In this document: positions 34,074 to 44,875 of the stretch, piece after piece
How positions within the stretch are numbered: position 1 is the first letter of the stretch
Layout of the letters: each line of letters begins with the position of its first letter
Assembly (NCBI RefSeq): GCF_009725235.1
Contig: NZ_WJFC01000044.1
Coordinates: forward strand, 12,712 to 76,711
From: Scytonema sp. UIC 10036
GTDB lineage: Bacteria; Cyanobacteriota; Cyanobacteriia; Cyanobacteriales; Nostocaceae
Direction: 5' to 3'
Length of the DNA: 64,000 nt
The notes under the pieces: generated by a model
What the model saw: the letters and a program-made list of their open reading frames with translations, nothing else
What the model was told of the DNA's origin: nothing
Database searches by the model: none
Made by a program: the position numbers and the translations under genes

Positions 34074-35033
34074 TTAGCTTGTAGGGTTGGCGTTGGCACT
34101 CTCTGGGTAAGAGTTGATCCCACGGCTACTAGCCCAGTCACGTAGTGCTAAAACTGTGAAAACCACCAAACTACCCAGTAAACAAGCTCCTACAGCTTGG
34201 TGAGAGACTGTCAGTGGTTCAACTTGAAGGTGCAACCTAAATGTTGCAACTCCTAACAAAAGTTGTATGATAAGTAACCCACCTGCTATATTTGCTAATT
34301 GCCGTAAAGTTGGATGCAATGCTGGTGTTCGCCAAGAGAGAAAAACAACTGCCAATGTTGCGACTGTTGGCGGCACCACGCCAATAATATGGCTATACAT
34401 CACAGTACACAGTTGGGAGCCTCCAAAACACTGGTGTAAAGCCCAACGAGAACCTACCAAGGCACCTAATATACTTTGTAGGTAGACTAAAACAGCAGCT
34501 GTTAAGCCTACCCATGGTAAATGACCAACGGTGCCAGTACCTTGATAGGGAGTGAGTGTACTGCCAATAACCAACAGAGTGATAAAAAACAACAGTGCTG
34601 TTCCCAAGTGGGCGGTGACAATATCAAACCGCAAGAGTTCTGTTACGGTTAGTCCGCCCAGTATCCCTTGAAAAACGATGAGAAATAAGGCAAATGTCGA
34701 TCCCCAAGGAAGCCAGCGAGGTAGGAATTGACGGTACCACCAAGATATTGCTACAAGTGCGATCGCGCCAATGCCAATTAATGCTGCATCTAGCCTGTGA
34801 AACCACTCCAAGAACACTTGAAAATTCATTTGCTTGGTTGGCACCAATTCCCCGTAGCACAAAGGCCAATCCGGGCAAGCCAAACCAGCATTCATCACGC
34901 GGGTAGCACTGCCTATTGCCATCAAAATCAAGGTGGCGGCACACAGTTTCCACACCAAGCGACGAATTCGTTCCTGTGGCACCTGTTGGGGCGCAGTTGT
35001 TGTATTTTGTTGTTTTAGGACAAATTCGCTCAT
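34074..35033 (-). CDS. ctaA: Heme A synthase (CtaA/COX15)
   Basis: Membrane enzyme that oxidises the heme O methyl to the formyl group of heme A. From ATG 35033 the protein is 319 aa with eight membrane helices. Family motifs: GSATRVMNAGLACPDWPLCY, EWFHRLDAALIG, IVTAHLGTALLFF, LHQCFGGSQLC and SHQAVGACLLGS, including the heme-ligating His residues. In-frame codons further upstream come from a 48-bp tandem repeat, so I reject the longer start. It is followed by ctaB. Confidence 0.95.
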   Translation of the reverse strand: MSEFVLKQQNTTTAPQQVPQERIRRLVWKLCAATLILMAIGSATRVMNAGLACPDWPLCYGELVPTKQMNFQVFLEWFHRLDAALIGIGAIALVAISWWYRQFLPRWLPWGSTFALFLIVFQGILGGLTVTELLRFDIVTAHLGTALLFFITLLVIGSTLTPYQGTGTVGHLPWVGLTAAVLVYLQSILGALVGSRWALHQCFGGSQLCTVMYSHIIGVVPPTVATLAVVFLSWRTPALHPTLRQLANIAGGLLIIQLLLGVATFRLHLQVEPLTVSHQAVGACLLGSLVVFTVLALRDWASSRGINSYPESANANPTS

Positions 35034-35066
35034 GAATGATACCTTTTGGCCACTTTTAGGAGCTAT

Positions 35067-35162
35067 CTTATGTTCCAAACTTGTCAATACGGAACAGACA
35101 CCTTGCTCAACAGGCTTATGTTCCAAACTTGTCAATACGGAACAGACACCTTGCTCAACAGG
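35067..35162. repeat. Perfect 48-bp tandem duplication upstream of ctaA
   Basis: Positions 35067-35114 and 35115-35162 are identical. The unit contains GTTCCAAACTTGTCAATACG, and CCTTGCTCAACAGG at its end. It lies 34 bp before the ctaA start codon, on the 5' side, and could carry a duplicated regulatory site or simply change the leader RNA. Confidence 0.9.
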
Positions 35163-35882
35163 GGAGACCCCGCACACAAGTGCCTCCCTATCTCCACCTT
35201 AGCGTAATAGTCTAGGGTTGCAGATAGTCTCTCCATATACTTTGAACTATTTCAGCTACTTTTAGCCTGAAGTTTTAGAGATTTTTCAAGTTGTCAGGAA
35301 TTGATTGTGATTGGTAGCCCTCCTCCTCATAAAATTTAATATTTTCTTAAAAATTGCTCCTGTTCGATCGCCGATCTACCGCTTCCCTAAAAACCTTTTC
35401 CCAAAAACTCAACGAACTGATATTCTTAGACGCTGCATATCTCGATACTAATTTTTTTTCCAAATAAAAATTTACTCCCTTTGGTGTAGAGCGCCATTTG
35501 GGATTCTTCAACCATCATAGCTCTAAATTTTCCATTAAGTCACATCATTTGATTATTCTAATTTAGAAAAAGTTGTTTTTTTGTCACGAGTTTGTCACCA
35601 ATTAAAACTTAAGCTTCTTTACATAACCTTCAATCAAGAATAACAATAACTTGGTTAACATTCCAGGCTCATCTATCCCATCAATTCTGCTGTGTTTAAC
35701 CCTAGATTTGTCAAGTGATACCATTTTGAATTTTGGATTGAGTAAAGCTTGTTCAGACTTAATCTAAGTCAACTATCTGTCGCATTATGTTTGCAATTTG
35801 GTGTGAGATTGCAGAATTGATTTCCCATGGCTTGGGAAACTCTTTTGTCTGTCATTACCACATTCATGGAAGAAACCCAATT
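35163..35882. other. Intergenic region between divergent oxidase clusters
   Basis: AT-rich. It probably holds the ctaA promoter on the minus strand. Positions 35718-35810 carry the third copy of the ~100-bp dispersed repeat (TTTTGGATTGAG ... TATCTGTCGCAT ... CAATTTGGTGTGAG). No strong regulator site could be assigned and no gene is supported. Confidence 0.45.
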
Positions 35883-36038
35883 ATGATGAAACTCGATTTA
35901 GAATCCTGTAAAGAAAGTGCATTGGTGTATGAAGTCATAGTGGAAGTTGCAGGTGAAGTTTTTGAGATGCAAAGAAGTATGCTTTTAGTGAACGATCGAC
36001 AAATATTCATTGGTTACAAACGCCAGTTAGAACCCTAA
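35883..36038 (+). CDS. Short hypothetical frame, 51 aa
   Basis: From ATG 35883 it reads MMKLDLESCKESALVYEVIV, then EVAGEVFEMQRSM and IFIGYKRQLEP: a plausible small beta-rich protein, but no clear ribosome-binding site or family. It precedes the ndhD remnant by about 80 bp. Confidence 0.35.
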   Translation: MMKLDLESCKESALVYEVIVEVAGEVFEMQRSMLLVNDRQIFIGYKRQLEP

Positions 36039-36118
36039 TTACCTTATTAAATAGTGTACCGATGCTTTAGCAGGTTTTCAACAGTTCGCGTGTATTTTCA
36101 CTATAAGGAACCAAGAGC

Positions 36119-37144
36119 ATGAGCGATCAATTTCCTTGGCTGAGCATAATCATTTTGTTGCCATTAGTTGCTTGTTTACCTATTCCATTTATCCCAGATA
36201 AAGATGGCAAAACTATTCGCTGGTACGCTTTGGGAGTAGGGATAATGGAACTATTTCTCATCAGCTATGTCTTCTACAGTAATTAGAATTTAGACAATCC
36301 TGGATTGCAACTGGTAGAGAATTATTCTTGGATACCGCAACTAGGTTTGAATTGGTCTGTGGCAATTGATGGTCTTTCCATGCCTTTAGTACTGCTAACA
36401 GGTTTAGTAACTACCTTAGCAACTTTTGCAGGTTGGAATGTTTGCCAAAAGCCACGCTTGTTTTACTTTCTGATGCTGGTAATGTTCAGCGCTCAAATTG
36501 GCGTGTTTGTTTCTCAGGATTTGCTGCTATTCTTTCTCATGTGGGAACTAGAACTAGTGCCAGTGTACTTGCTGATCTCCATCTGGGGAGGTCAAAAGCG
36601 GAGATATGCAGCTACTAAATTTATTCTTTACACAGCCACTGCCTCACTCTTTATTCTGCTAGCAGGTTTTGCAATGGCATTCTCTGGAGATACTATTACC
36701 TTTGACATGGTAACTCTAGGAATGAGACATTATCCAAAAGCATTTGAGTTAGTTGTTTATGCAGGATTTTTAATTGCTTTTGGTACAAAGCTAGCAATTT
36801 TTCCCTTACATACTTGGTTACCTGATGCTCATGGTGAAGCATCGGCACCTGGTTCAATGATTCTAGCTGGCGTGTTGTTGAAGATGGGTAGATATGGGCT
36901 AATTCGCATCAATATGGAAATGCTTTCTGATGCTCATGTCACATTTGCCCCAGTATTGGCTATTTTAGGCGTAGTAAACATCATCTATGGTGCTTGCTGT
37001 GCTTATGCTCAAACAAACCTCAAGCGGCGTTTAGCTTACTCTTCAATTGCTCATATGGGGTTTGTGTTGATCGGCATTGCTTGTTATGAAGAGCACCAAC
37101 ATTGGCTGATACTTCTGAAGTTCAGTTTAGGGCTTAGCTGGTGA
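36119..37144 (+). pseudogene. ndhD: NAD(P)H dehydrogenase subunit 4 (ndhD), nonsense-mutated and 3' truncated
   Basis: The N-terminus [20 protein letters not shown] and [17 protein letters not shown] match NdhD, the proton-pumping antiporter-like subunit of NDH-1 involved in respiration, cyclic electron flow or CO2 uptake. An in-frame TAG lies at 36284-36286 after VFYSN, in a region that is not strictly conserved. After it the frame continues faithfully: [52 protein letters not shown] and [16 protein letters not shown]. It then drops into unrelated sequence from about 37085 and stops. About 330 residues of a ~530-residue protein remain. A functional copy must exist elsewhere. Confidence 0.88.
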
Positions 37145-37149
37145 TGTCA

Positions 37150-37216
37150 TGCCTTCAGCAGGCTTGATATAATCAATACAATGACTCATAAGCGTTTGCA
37201 AAGCCTGCTGAAGGCA
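37150..37216. repeat. 16-bp perfect inverted repeat at the ndhD break
   Basis: TGCCTTCAGCAGGCTT (37150-37165) and its exact complement (37201-37216) flank 35 bases. It sits just after the point where ndhD similarity stops, so it may mark the deletion or insertion endpoint. Confidence 0.7.
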
Positions 37217-37497
37217 ATTGTTCACCACCAAGTCATGAAATCCCTTTTCCCTTTTTCCTTTTCCCTCGTCCCCGATCCCTAACGCCAACAAGTAAGGGTC
37301 GGGATATTTCTTGAAGTCACAGAATGTTTGGCAACCAAATGGTCAGCATGAGGGTAAGACGTGGGGCTTCTGACGGGCTAGCTAAAAATTAATAAAAATT
37401 TTACACCTTTACTCTCCATGTCACTTAGGCTGAACTAGTGTAGAAAGTGAGTATGCTGCTCGGTCTAACGTAAAGTCACTAACTAACATAGAAACCC

Positions 37498-38580
37498 GTG
37501 AAAATTCCAAGTACAATCTGGACGTTACTCATTGGCATAGTGTTGACCCTAGTCAGCCTGTGGTTCGGAACAAATCATGGACTCATGCCAACAGCAGCCT
37601 CAGAGGAAGCATCTTTAGTGGACGGTTTGTTCAATGCGATGATGACCGTATCTATTGGTATTTTCCTGCTTGTTGAATGTGTTCTAATATACTCATCAAT
37701 TAAGTATCGCCATCGTGCAGGTGATAATTCAGATGGACCTCCGGTACATGGAAACGTACCTTTAGAAATCCTGTGGACAGCGATTCCTGCTCTTATCGTT
37801 ATTGGTATATCTGTTTACAGCTTTGATGTTTATAATGAAATGGGTGGTTTTAATCCCCATGCTGTTCACGACGCTCCTGTCACTCCACAAGCAATGAAAA
37901 TGCCAGGAGCCGCAATAGCAGCAACTTTATCCGATACACCCCCAAGCACTGAACCCAATACAAACCAGGAAAAAGCTGCTGAGGCAATGCAAGATCCAGC
38001 CACAACAGAAATTCGCAATTCCGACCAAATTCCTCAACTCCGGAATGCACCTGGTGTAGGGAGTGTTGCTCCCACAATTGGACCTACACCCGGAAATGAA
38101 GGTAAACCACCCGCATTGGTAGTCAACGTTACAGGTTTGCAATACGCTTGGATTTTTACCTACCCAGAAACCGGAATCACCACTGGTGAAATGCACGTTC
38201 CCGTAGGACGTGAAGTCCAACTAAATATTGCTGCCAATGACGTTATCCATGCTTTTTGGGTGCCAGAATTCCGCTTAAAGCAAGATGCGATCCCAGGCAG
38301 GCAAAGCGAGCTTCGCTTTACGCCCAGTAAAGAAGGTGACTATCCGCTCATTTGTGCGGAACTCTGTGGTCCCTACCATGGTGCAATGAGGTCACAAGTT
38401 GTCGTGGAAAAGCCAGAAGAGTTTCAACAATGGCTGCAAGAACAGCAAGTAGCTACCAATGAAGATCTCAACAAAGCAGTTGCTGTAAATCCTGCTGAAT
38501 TATCTCCTTCTGAATTCCTCACTCCTTACACTCATAACATGGGAATTCAACCTGAGTTGTTACATCAAATTCACAATTAG
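37498..38580 (+). CDS. ctaC: Cytochrome c oxidase subunit II
   Basis: Subunit II of the aa3-type oxidase; takes electrons from cytochrome c6/plastocyanin through the CuA centre. It has two N-terminal membrane helices (TIWTLLIGIVLTLVSLWFG; VSIGIFLLVECVLIYSSI), then VPLEILWTAIPALIVIGIS, and a CuA domain with VIHAFWVPEFRLKQDAIPG and CAELCGPYHGAMRSQVVVE, all metal ligands visible. A Pro/Thr/Ala-rich linker (about residues 125-200) makes it 360 aa, longer than bacterial average. Start is GTG 37498. It is first in the ctaC-ctaD-ctaE operon. Confidence 0.96.
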   Translation: MKIPSTIWTLLIGIVLTLVSLWFGTNHGLMPTAASEEASLVDGLFNAMMTVSIGIFLLVECVLIYSSIKYRHRAGDNSDGPPVHGNVPLEILWTAIPALIVIGISVYSFDVYNEMGGFNPHAVHDAPVTPQAMKMPGAAIAATLSDTPPSTEPNTNQEKAAEAMQDPATTEIRNSDQIPQLRNAPGVGSVAPTIGPTPGNEGKPPALVVNVTGLQYAWIFTYPETGITTGEMHVPVGREVQLNIAANDVIHAFWVPEFRLKQDAIPGRQSELRFTPSKEGDYPLICAELCGPYHGAMRSQVVVEKPEEFQQWLQEQQVATNEDLNKAVAVNPAELSPSEFLTPYTHNMGIQPELLHQIHN

Positions 38581-38581
38581 T

Positions 38582-38690
38582 TAAGAGTTAGTGGTTAGTG
38601 GTTAGTGGTTAGTGGTTAGTGGTTAGTCGTATTTCCACTAACAACTAACAACCAACAACTAACAACCAACAACTAACTAAGAACCAAAAT
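38582..38690. repeat. GTTAGTG heptamer array with inverted half between ctaC and ctaD
   Basis: Six direct TTAGTGG units then CAACTAA/CAACCAA units, in the 117-bp gap inside the oxidase operon. As RNA it could form a processing or partial termination hairpin. Confidence 0.8.
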
Positions 38691-38697
38691 ACTTCCT

Positions 38698-40515
<1,818 letters not shown>

Positions 40516-40521
40516 AGATTC

Positions 40522-41145
40522 ATGCAAAGTCAAATTATCGATCCAGCGAAGGCTGACCTAAATCATCACCATGCAGCAACTGTAGATGCCCATCATGAAG
40601 AACATCCAGACCATCGTATATTTGGTTTGCTCATGTTCTTGGTTGCTGAAGGAATGATTTTTATGGGGTTGTTCGGAGCTTATTTAGCTTACCGTTCTAC
40701 ACTCCCTGTTTGGCCTCCCGAAGGTACACCTGAATTGGAACTATTGTTACCTGGAGTTAACACGGTTAACCTAATTGCTAGCAGTTTTGTCATTCACAAT
40801 GCAGATTCCGCAATCAAAAAGAATGATATCAAAGGAACACAATTATGGATGGCAATTACTGCCGCAATGGGTATTATTTTCTTAGTAGGACAGGTGTATG
40901 AATACACCCATCTAGAATTTGGTTTGACTACTAATTTGTTTGCCAGTGCATTTTATGTCTTAACTGGTTTCCACGGTTTACACGTAACTGTTGGTGTTTT
41001 AGCAATTCTTGCTGTATTGTGGCGATCGCTGAAGAAAGATCACTATAGCAACGAACATCATTTTGGCATACAAGCAGCCGAAATTTACTGGCACTTTGTT
41101 GATGTAATTTGGATTATCCTTTTTGGGTTGCTGTATTTGCTGTAG
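40522..41145 (+). CDS. ctaE: Cytochrome c oxidase subunit III
   Basis: Accessory membrane subunit of the aa3 oxidase, 207 aa with five predicted helices. Opens with a His-rich N-terminus (LNHHHAATVDAHHEEHPDHR), then FGLLMFLVAEGMIFMGLFGA, VYEYTHLEFGLTTNLFAS, FYVLTGFHGLHVTVGVLAIL and WHFVDVIWIILFGLLYL, the typical COX3 pattern for cyanobacteria, which lack the first two helices. It is the last gene of the operon, and a strong terminator hairpin follows. Confidence 0.96.
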   Translation: MQSQIIDPAKADLNHHHAATVDAHHEEHPDHRIFGLLMFLVAEGMIFMGLFGAYLAYRSTLPVWPPEGTPELELLLPGVNTVNLIASSFVIHNADSAIKKNDIKGTQLWMAITAAMGIIFLVGQVYEYTHLEFGLTTNLFASAFYVLTGFHGLHVTVGVLAILAVLWRSLKKDHYSNEHHFGIQAAEIYWHFVDVIWIILFGLLYLL

Positions 41146-41178
41146 CTTCCCGACAAAGAAAACCAACGAAAACTTAGA

Positions 41179-41213
41179 AAACGAGCTTCGTAAGTATGTT
41201 ACGAAGCTCGTTT
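41179..41213 (+). terminator. Terminator hairpin of the ctaC-ctaD-ctaE operon
   Basis: AAACGAGCTTCGTAA (41179-41193) pairs exactly with 41199-41213 around GTATG. It begins 33 bp after the ctaE stop and ends in TTTATGCTTT. A 15-bp perfect stem so close to the operon end is a likely intrinsic terminator. Confidence 0.75.
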
Positions 41214-41274
41214 ATGCTTTACGAATGTTGCGTTCTGAAATTGTTATAAAAATTCATATTTTTTTCAGAGTTTG

Positions 41275-41520
41275 CTAAGAATGCTTGAATGGAAGAAAAA
41301 CCAATATGTCGAATTCAAACTCACGAGCTATTAAGATCGTGCCCGCGACAATGAGTAGCACTCCTACTGAGTGATGAAGAATTGTCGTATTATTATCTCC
41401 GAGCGCGTTTCTGAAAAATTTCCGACTAGCGTTATTCCAGTAAGCACTAGGCTTATAGTAAGTCAAAATAATGGTAAGGAATCCAGAAAAAAGACAGGCG
41501 GAACCGTTGATGAGACGCAT
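41275..41520 (-). CDS. Small two-helix membrane protein, 81 aa
   Basis: Not a family I recognise. Two hydrophobic segments (GSACLFSGFLTIILTYY at about 6-22 and HSVGVLLIVAGTILIA at about 50-65) flank a basic loop (YWNNASRKFFRNALGD). The ribosome-binding site is weak. It is convergent to ctaE across the terminator. Composition and helix spacing suggest a real small membrane protein. Confidence 0.5.
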   Translation of the reverse strand: MRLINGSACLFSGFLTIILTYYKPSAYWNNASRKFFRNALGDNNTTILHHSVGVLLIVAGTILIAREFEFDILVFLPFKHS

Positions 41521-41641
41521 TTGAAAAATCCCTGAAGTCTGAAGAAAAGCACCAAGTCGTACTGTAGATGTCAGTTTTTAAAATGAAAAACGGTGGTTGT
41601 CCACCACATTAATTTTGATGGGTAAGCAGACAGATCCCCAA

Positions 41642-41752
41642 CTCTCGTTCCCAGCCTCAGGCTGGGAATGCCTGAAGGGAGGCTCTGCCTCCTGTATCGC
41701 CCTGCGGAGCCTCGCAGTTTGCATTCACAAACCTTGGCACTGGAACGAGAGA
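41642..41752. repeat. CTCGTTCC palindromic repeat, copy with extra arm
   Basis: CTCGTTCCCAGCCTCAGGCT, GGAGGCTCTGCCTCC, then a second palindrome CCTGCGGAGCCTCGCAG and a terminal GGAACGAGAG. This is the most complete version of the family, suggesting the full element is about 110 bp. Confidence 0.85.
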
Positions 41753-41835
41753 GGAAAAATCGTTTCACCCATCAGAATTAATGTAGAGATATAGCAGATT
41801 TCTATCGAGTGAAGCACAGCCTCAGAAGATCTCAT

Positions 41836-42172
41836 AGCTTGTGGGGTGGGTATTCTTACCCGCCCGAATGTACCTCATTGAATGGCAACCCGCCATAAAT
41901 CTCTAAAAGAATAATAATCATAAAGAAGGCAAGAATCTCTAAAATTTTACAAATTCTGCGAATTTCCCTTGGTAAACATACTTCAAGCACAATTAGCTGT
42001 TTTGGATCGCTCGCAATACTACGTAGATTTTGCTAAAAACACAAATTCAAGGTAGGTTGGGGAGCCACTCGCGTGCTCTGGTTTCCAGAGTTGAGCGATG
42101 TGGCGTTTGAGGAACGAAACCCAACATTTATCAGCATTTGTTGGGTTTCGCTTATGCTCTACCCAACCTACA
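41836..42172. repeat. Palindromic repeats in the gap before the WD40 gene
   Basis: GGGGTGGGTATTCTTACCCG and, at 42051-42172, a long palindrome beginning GGTAGGTTGGGGAGCC and ending GGGTTTCG...CCCAACCTACA. The latter is a large copy of the internal palindrome of the 3692-3840 element, with GAGGAACGAAACCCAACA inside. No gene is supported in 41814-42259. Confidence 0.7.
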
Positions 42173-42259
42173 ATTTTTGGTGCAACAGGTTTAACACCAC
42201 CTCCATTAGTCACATTGAAAGCCTTAGGAGCAGTAGAAAAATAATTTTTCCGTCATATT

Positions 42260-43432
42260 TTATTGAGCCAGCCAAATATTAACTCTCCTGTCAAACCCCC
42301 CACTAGCAAGCATTATTCCATTGGGACTAAAAGCAATGGTGCTCACCCAATCGGTATGCCCGTAAAGTGTATTTAATAACTCACCTGTAGTTAAATTCCA
42401 CAGTTTAATTCCATCTCTGCCTGCACTTGCAAGAGTTTGCCCGTTGGGGCTGATGGTAATTGCATTCACCCAGTTATTATGCCCTGTCAAAGTACGAACT
42501 AGCGTTCCGGTACTAGTATCCCAAATTTTGATTGTGCGATCGCGACTGGCACTCACAAAATTACTTCCATCTGGGGTAAACACTATTTTAGTGATAGTGT
42601 TCACATGAGCACTTGGAATCGTGCGGATTAATCTTCCAGAGTTTAAATCCCAGAATTTAATAATACCTCTTCTGTCACCACTAACAAGTGTTTGACCATC
42701 AGGACTAATTGCTAGTGAATAAATAAAATTATCAAAGCGCACCAAAGTAGCAAGCGGACGCTGCTGTAGCAAATCCCACAAGCGGATACCGTCTAAAGCA
42801 CCACTAGCAAGGATTTTACTATCTGGAGTCACTGCTAGGGATAGCACATTGCTGGTATGCCCTACAAAGGAACGAGTAAACCGATTATTGCCCAAATTCC
42901 AAAGGTTAATGGTATTGTCAGAGCTAGCACTTGCTAAAGTTTGACCGTCTGGCGAAATCAATATAGATTCCACTGCTGTTTTATGTGCTCTGTCAATCCG
43001 GGCAACTATTTTACCAGTTGACATACTCCATATACGGATAATTCCCTCATTTTCTGCTCCACCACCAGCAAGAATTTGACCATTAGGACTAAAGGCAAGA
43101 GATTTAATGGTTCCTATATTTTCTCTGAAGCTATATAACAATCGTGCATTGGTAAAGTTAGTTGATGGTTCGGGAACTGATATATCTTGAGTTTGAGATA
43201 TGGTTTGCTCTTCGGCAAGAACGGTAGAAGAAATTGGAAATAAGGGAACAATAGCAGTAGCACTTGCCAAACCCAGTAGCGTTATAAAATTTTTTTTAGA
43301 GAAAATTTGGGATTTTAGATTTGCTAACCACTTGTATTGAAAGATTTTCTCTCTCAAACAGGGATTGCATCCGCCTGACAACTTGGAGCCAAGGTTTTCT
43401 TTAGCGAATTTATTCTTTTTCGATACAAGCAT
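42260..43432 (-). CDS. Seven-repeat WD40 protein with N-terminal membrane or export segment
   Basis: A 390-residue protein. The first ~75 residues contain a hydrophobic stretch (NFITLLGLASATAIVPLFPI) followed by a possible cleavage site (TVLAEEQT). Seven WD40 repeats follow from about residue 95, each with FSP/ISP-(D/N)-G-Q and a terminal W: examples IIRIWS, TINLWNL, GIRLWDL, IIKFWDL, TIKIWDT, GIKLWNL and VNIWLAQ. Seven is exactly one closed propeller. It is probably exported or anchored outside, a binding scaffold without an enzymatic domain. Compare the 14-repeat CHAT protein at 57213. Confidence 0.9.
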   Translation of the reverse strand: MLVSKKNKFAKENLGSKLSGGCNPCLREKIFQYKWLANLKSQIFSKKNFITLLGLASATAIVPLFPISSTVLAEEQTISQTQDISVPEPSTNFTNARLLYSFRENIGTIKSLAFSPNGQILAGGGAENEGIIRIWSMSTGKIVARIDRAHKTAVESILISPDGQTLASASSDNTINLWNLGNNRFTRSFVGHTSNVLSLAVTPDSKILASGALDGIRLWDLLQQRPLATLVRFDNFIYSLAISPDGQTLVSGDRRGIIKFWDLNSGRLIRTIPSAHVNTITKIVFTPDGSNFVSASRDRTIKIWDTSTGTLVRTLTGHNNWVNAITISPNGQTLASAGRDGIKLWNLTTGELLNTLYGHTDWVSTIAFSPNGIMLASGGFDRRVNIWLAQ

Positions 43433-43544
43433 ATACTTGACACAATATAATTTTTACTGTGTTTTTAAGTATACCTTGTGATGAAAAGTAGAGGAGCATA
43501 ATGCTTAAAACCAGCAAAAACTCCCCAAATTAACAGAAAAATTA

Positions 43545-43838
43545 TTAATACGGCGGTTTTTTCTTAGACACTGTTAGCAGGGGTAGGGCGGAACTTGACG
43601 AGCGATCCGGTAAGTAATGCTGTACGACAGGTTCTTCAGGTAAAGGGGGACGTTGCTGAACGCGCCACAATCTGTATGCAAGGGTTACACCTGCTGTCCC
43701 CAAACCAATGACAAACAAAGACCAACTGTCATTAAATCCACCAATTACAGCATCTACGATTCCCATCGTAATCAAGACACTGATGATTGGTTCTCTACGG
43801 TAGGCTGATTTCACAAAACGGGGAAATATAACATTCAT
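43545..43838 (-). CDS. Small membrane protein, 97 aa
   Basis: Two hydrophobic helices (EPIISVLITMGIVDAVIGGF and SWSLFVIGLGTAGVTLAY), followed by RLWRVQQRPPLPEEP and a Pro/Ser-rich tail. The sequence looks like a conserved cyanobacterial hypothetical, but I cannot name it. It is on the same strand as the WD40 gene, about 110 bp upstream, and could share its transcript. Confidence 0.65.
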   Translation of the reverse strand: MNVIFPRFVKSAYRREPIISVLITMGIVDAVIGGFNDSWSLFVIGLGTAGVTLAYRLWRVQQRPPLPEEPVVQHYLPDRSSSSALPLLTVSKKKPPY

Positions 43839-44079
43839 CGCAGCTTAGTTTATTCGGTGTTAATTTTTTCTGTAAATATACTAAGAATATCTCAATTACA
43901 AACGACGCTCTGATTGAGAGCCTCTTCTTCATTATACTTTCGTAAAGTCAACGAAAGCATCCTGAAAGATTGAGAGCGGTAGTAAAGACACGAGGTATTA
44001 GGGCTATTACCTTGATTAAGTCAAAACCAGCCGATCGCTCAGCTGGTCAACTCACTTTAAATTCACTGGTTACTGGTCA

Positions 44080-44102
44080 CTGGTCACTGGTCACTGGTTA
44101 TC
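44080..44102. repeat. CACTGGT heptamers at the hli stop
   Basis: TTACTGGTCACTGGTCACTG units run into the stop codon of the Hli gene on the minus strand. Confidence 0.65.
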
Positions 44103-44271
44103 TTAAACCAAGCCAGGATAATACCCCTTGATTGGTAACATACTCAATCACTACCATCAGGACAAAGCCAATCATGGCTGCTCGACCATTCAAACGCTCG
44201 GCATACTCATTAAACCCAAACTTTGGTTCTTCTAGTTTGGGAGTAACGCTTGGTTGTGGTTGTGTCATCAT
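44098..44271 (-). CDS. hli: High-light-inducible protein (Hli/Scp family), 57 aa
   Basis: A one-helix member of the chlorophyll a/b-binding superfamily. Chlorophyll-binding motif ERLNGRAAMIGFVLM followed by VVIEYVTNQGVLSWLGL; the N-terminus is MMTQPQPSVTPKLEEPKFGF. Such proteins sit in the thylakoid membrane, pair around chlorophyll and carotenoids, and protect photosystem assembly from excess light, often bound to chlorophyll synthase. chlG is in the same window about 22 kb away. Two adjacent ATG codons allow starts at 44271 or 44268. High-light induction is known for the family; no promoter motif was identified here. Confidence 0.94.
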   Translation of the reverse strand: MMTQPQPSVTPKLEEPKFGFNEYAERLNGRAAMIGFVLMVVIEYVTNQGVLSWLGLR

Positions 44272-44320
44272 TTAAAAACCCTCTTTTTGGCAAGTTGTAT
44301 ATTATACGGGAAGTAGGGAT

Positions 44321-44397
44321 GGGGGCATTGGGCATGGGGCATTGTGAAAGCTATTAAAATCTCATTGCCCATTGCCCATTGCCCATTGCCCATCGCT
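44321..44397. repeat. GGGCATT/GCCCATT heptamer pair
   Basis: GGGGCATTGGGCATGGGGCA on one side and four GCCCATT units on the other, complementary, upstream of the Hli gene. Confidence 0.75.
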
Positions 44398-44544
44398 AGC
44401 GTTCACATTTCTTTACGATTCTTATTCTATTGTAGAACTAGCACGGGGATCGTCAATAGCAAAAGTTTGAAGTACATTAGGTGATATCAGGGTAAGTTCG
44501 GGTCAAATTGTAGTTATTGATTCAAAAGGCCGAGAATGAGACTG

Positions 44545-44872
44545 ACACAATTAAAAAAATTATAAGAGGCAGTCATTGAAGCTCTAAGACTAAGCTTCGC
44601 TATAGTCTTAGATTTTAGGAACAAACCTTAGAAGGTAACGCTTCAATACCTCGCCTGGGAGAGTTTCGGCTCGCGAAAACCAGGTTTAATCTCGGAAGAG
44701 TTGAGAAGCGAATTCGTTAAAACCGAGTAAAAGTTCAACAGTGTTTATCACGTTTGGGTACTTCACTAGCTCAAATCTCTGTAGCTCCAGGGGTGTCTGG
44801 AGGTTGGGTAAAGCCAAGACACGCATTGTTGAATGAGGTAAGTGACCATTACTTTATCTTTCAAGGTTTATC
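44545..44872 (+). ncRNA. Candidate OMEGA (omega) RNA upstream of the IsrB-like nuclease
   Basis: About 330 bases directly 5' of the nuclease start fold into nested helices with little coding potential: ATTGAAGC (44575-44582) with GCTTCAAT (44640-44647), enclosing CTAAGACTA (44584-44592) with TAGTCTTAG (44603-44611); CCTGG/CCAGG around 44654-44684 with TTTCG/CGAAA inside; CTCGG (44691-44695) with CCGAG (44722-44726); CTCCAG/CTGGAG near 44785-44802; and TTCAACA/TGTTGAA closing 44733-44832. In IscB/IsrB systems the guide RNA lies exactly here, with its guide taken from sequence 5' of the element end. The precise ends and guide (perhaps in 44515-44560) are not determined. Confidence 0.7.
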
Positions 44873-44875
44873 ACC

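Noticed and set aside
35034..35177. Longer ctaA start
   Set aside because: These codons are the translated 48-bp tandem repeat (two identical peptide copies); the family start is at ATG 35033.
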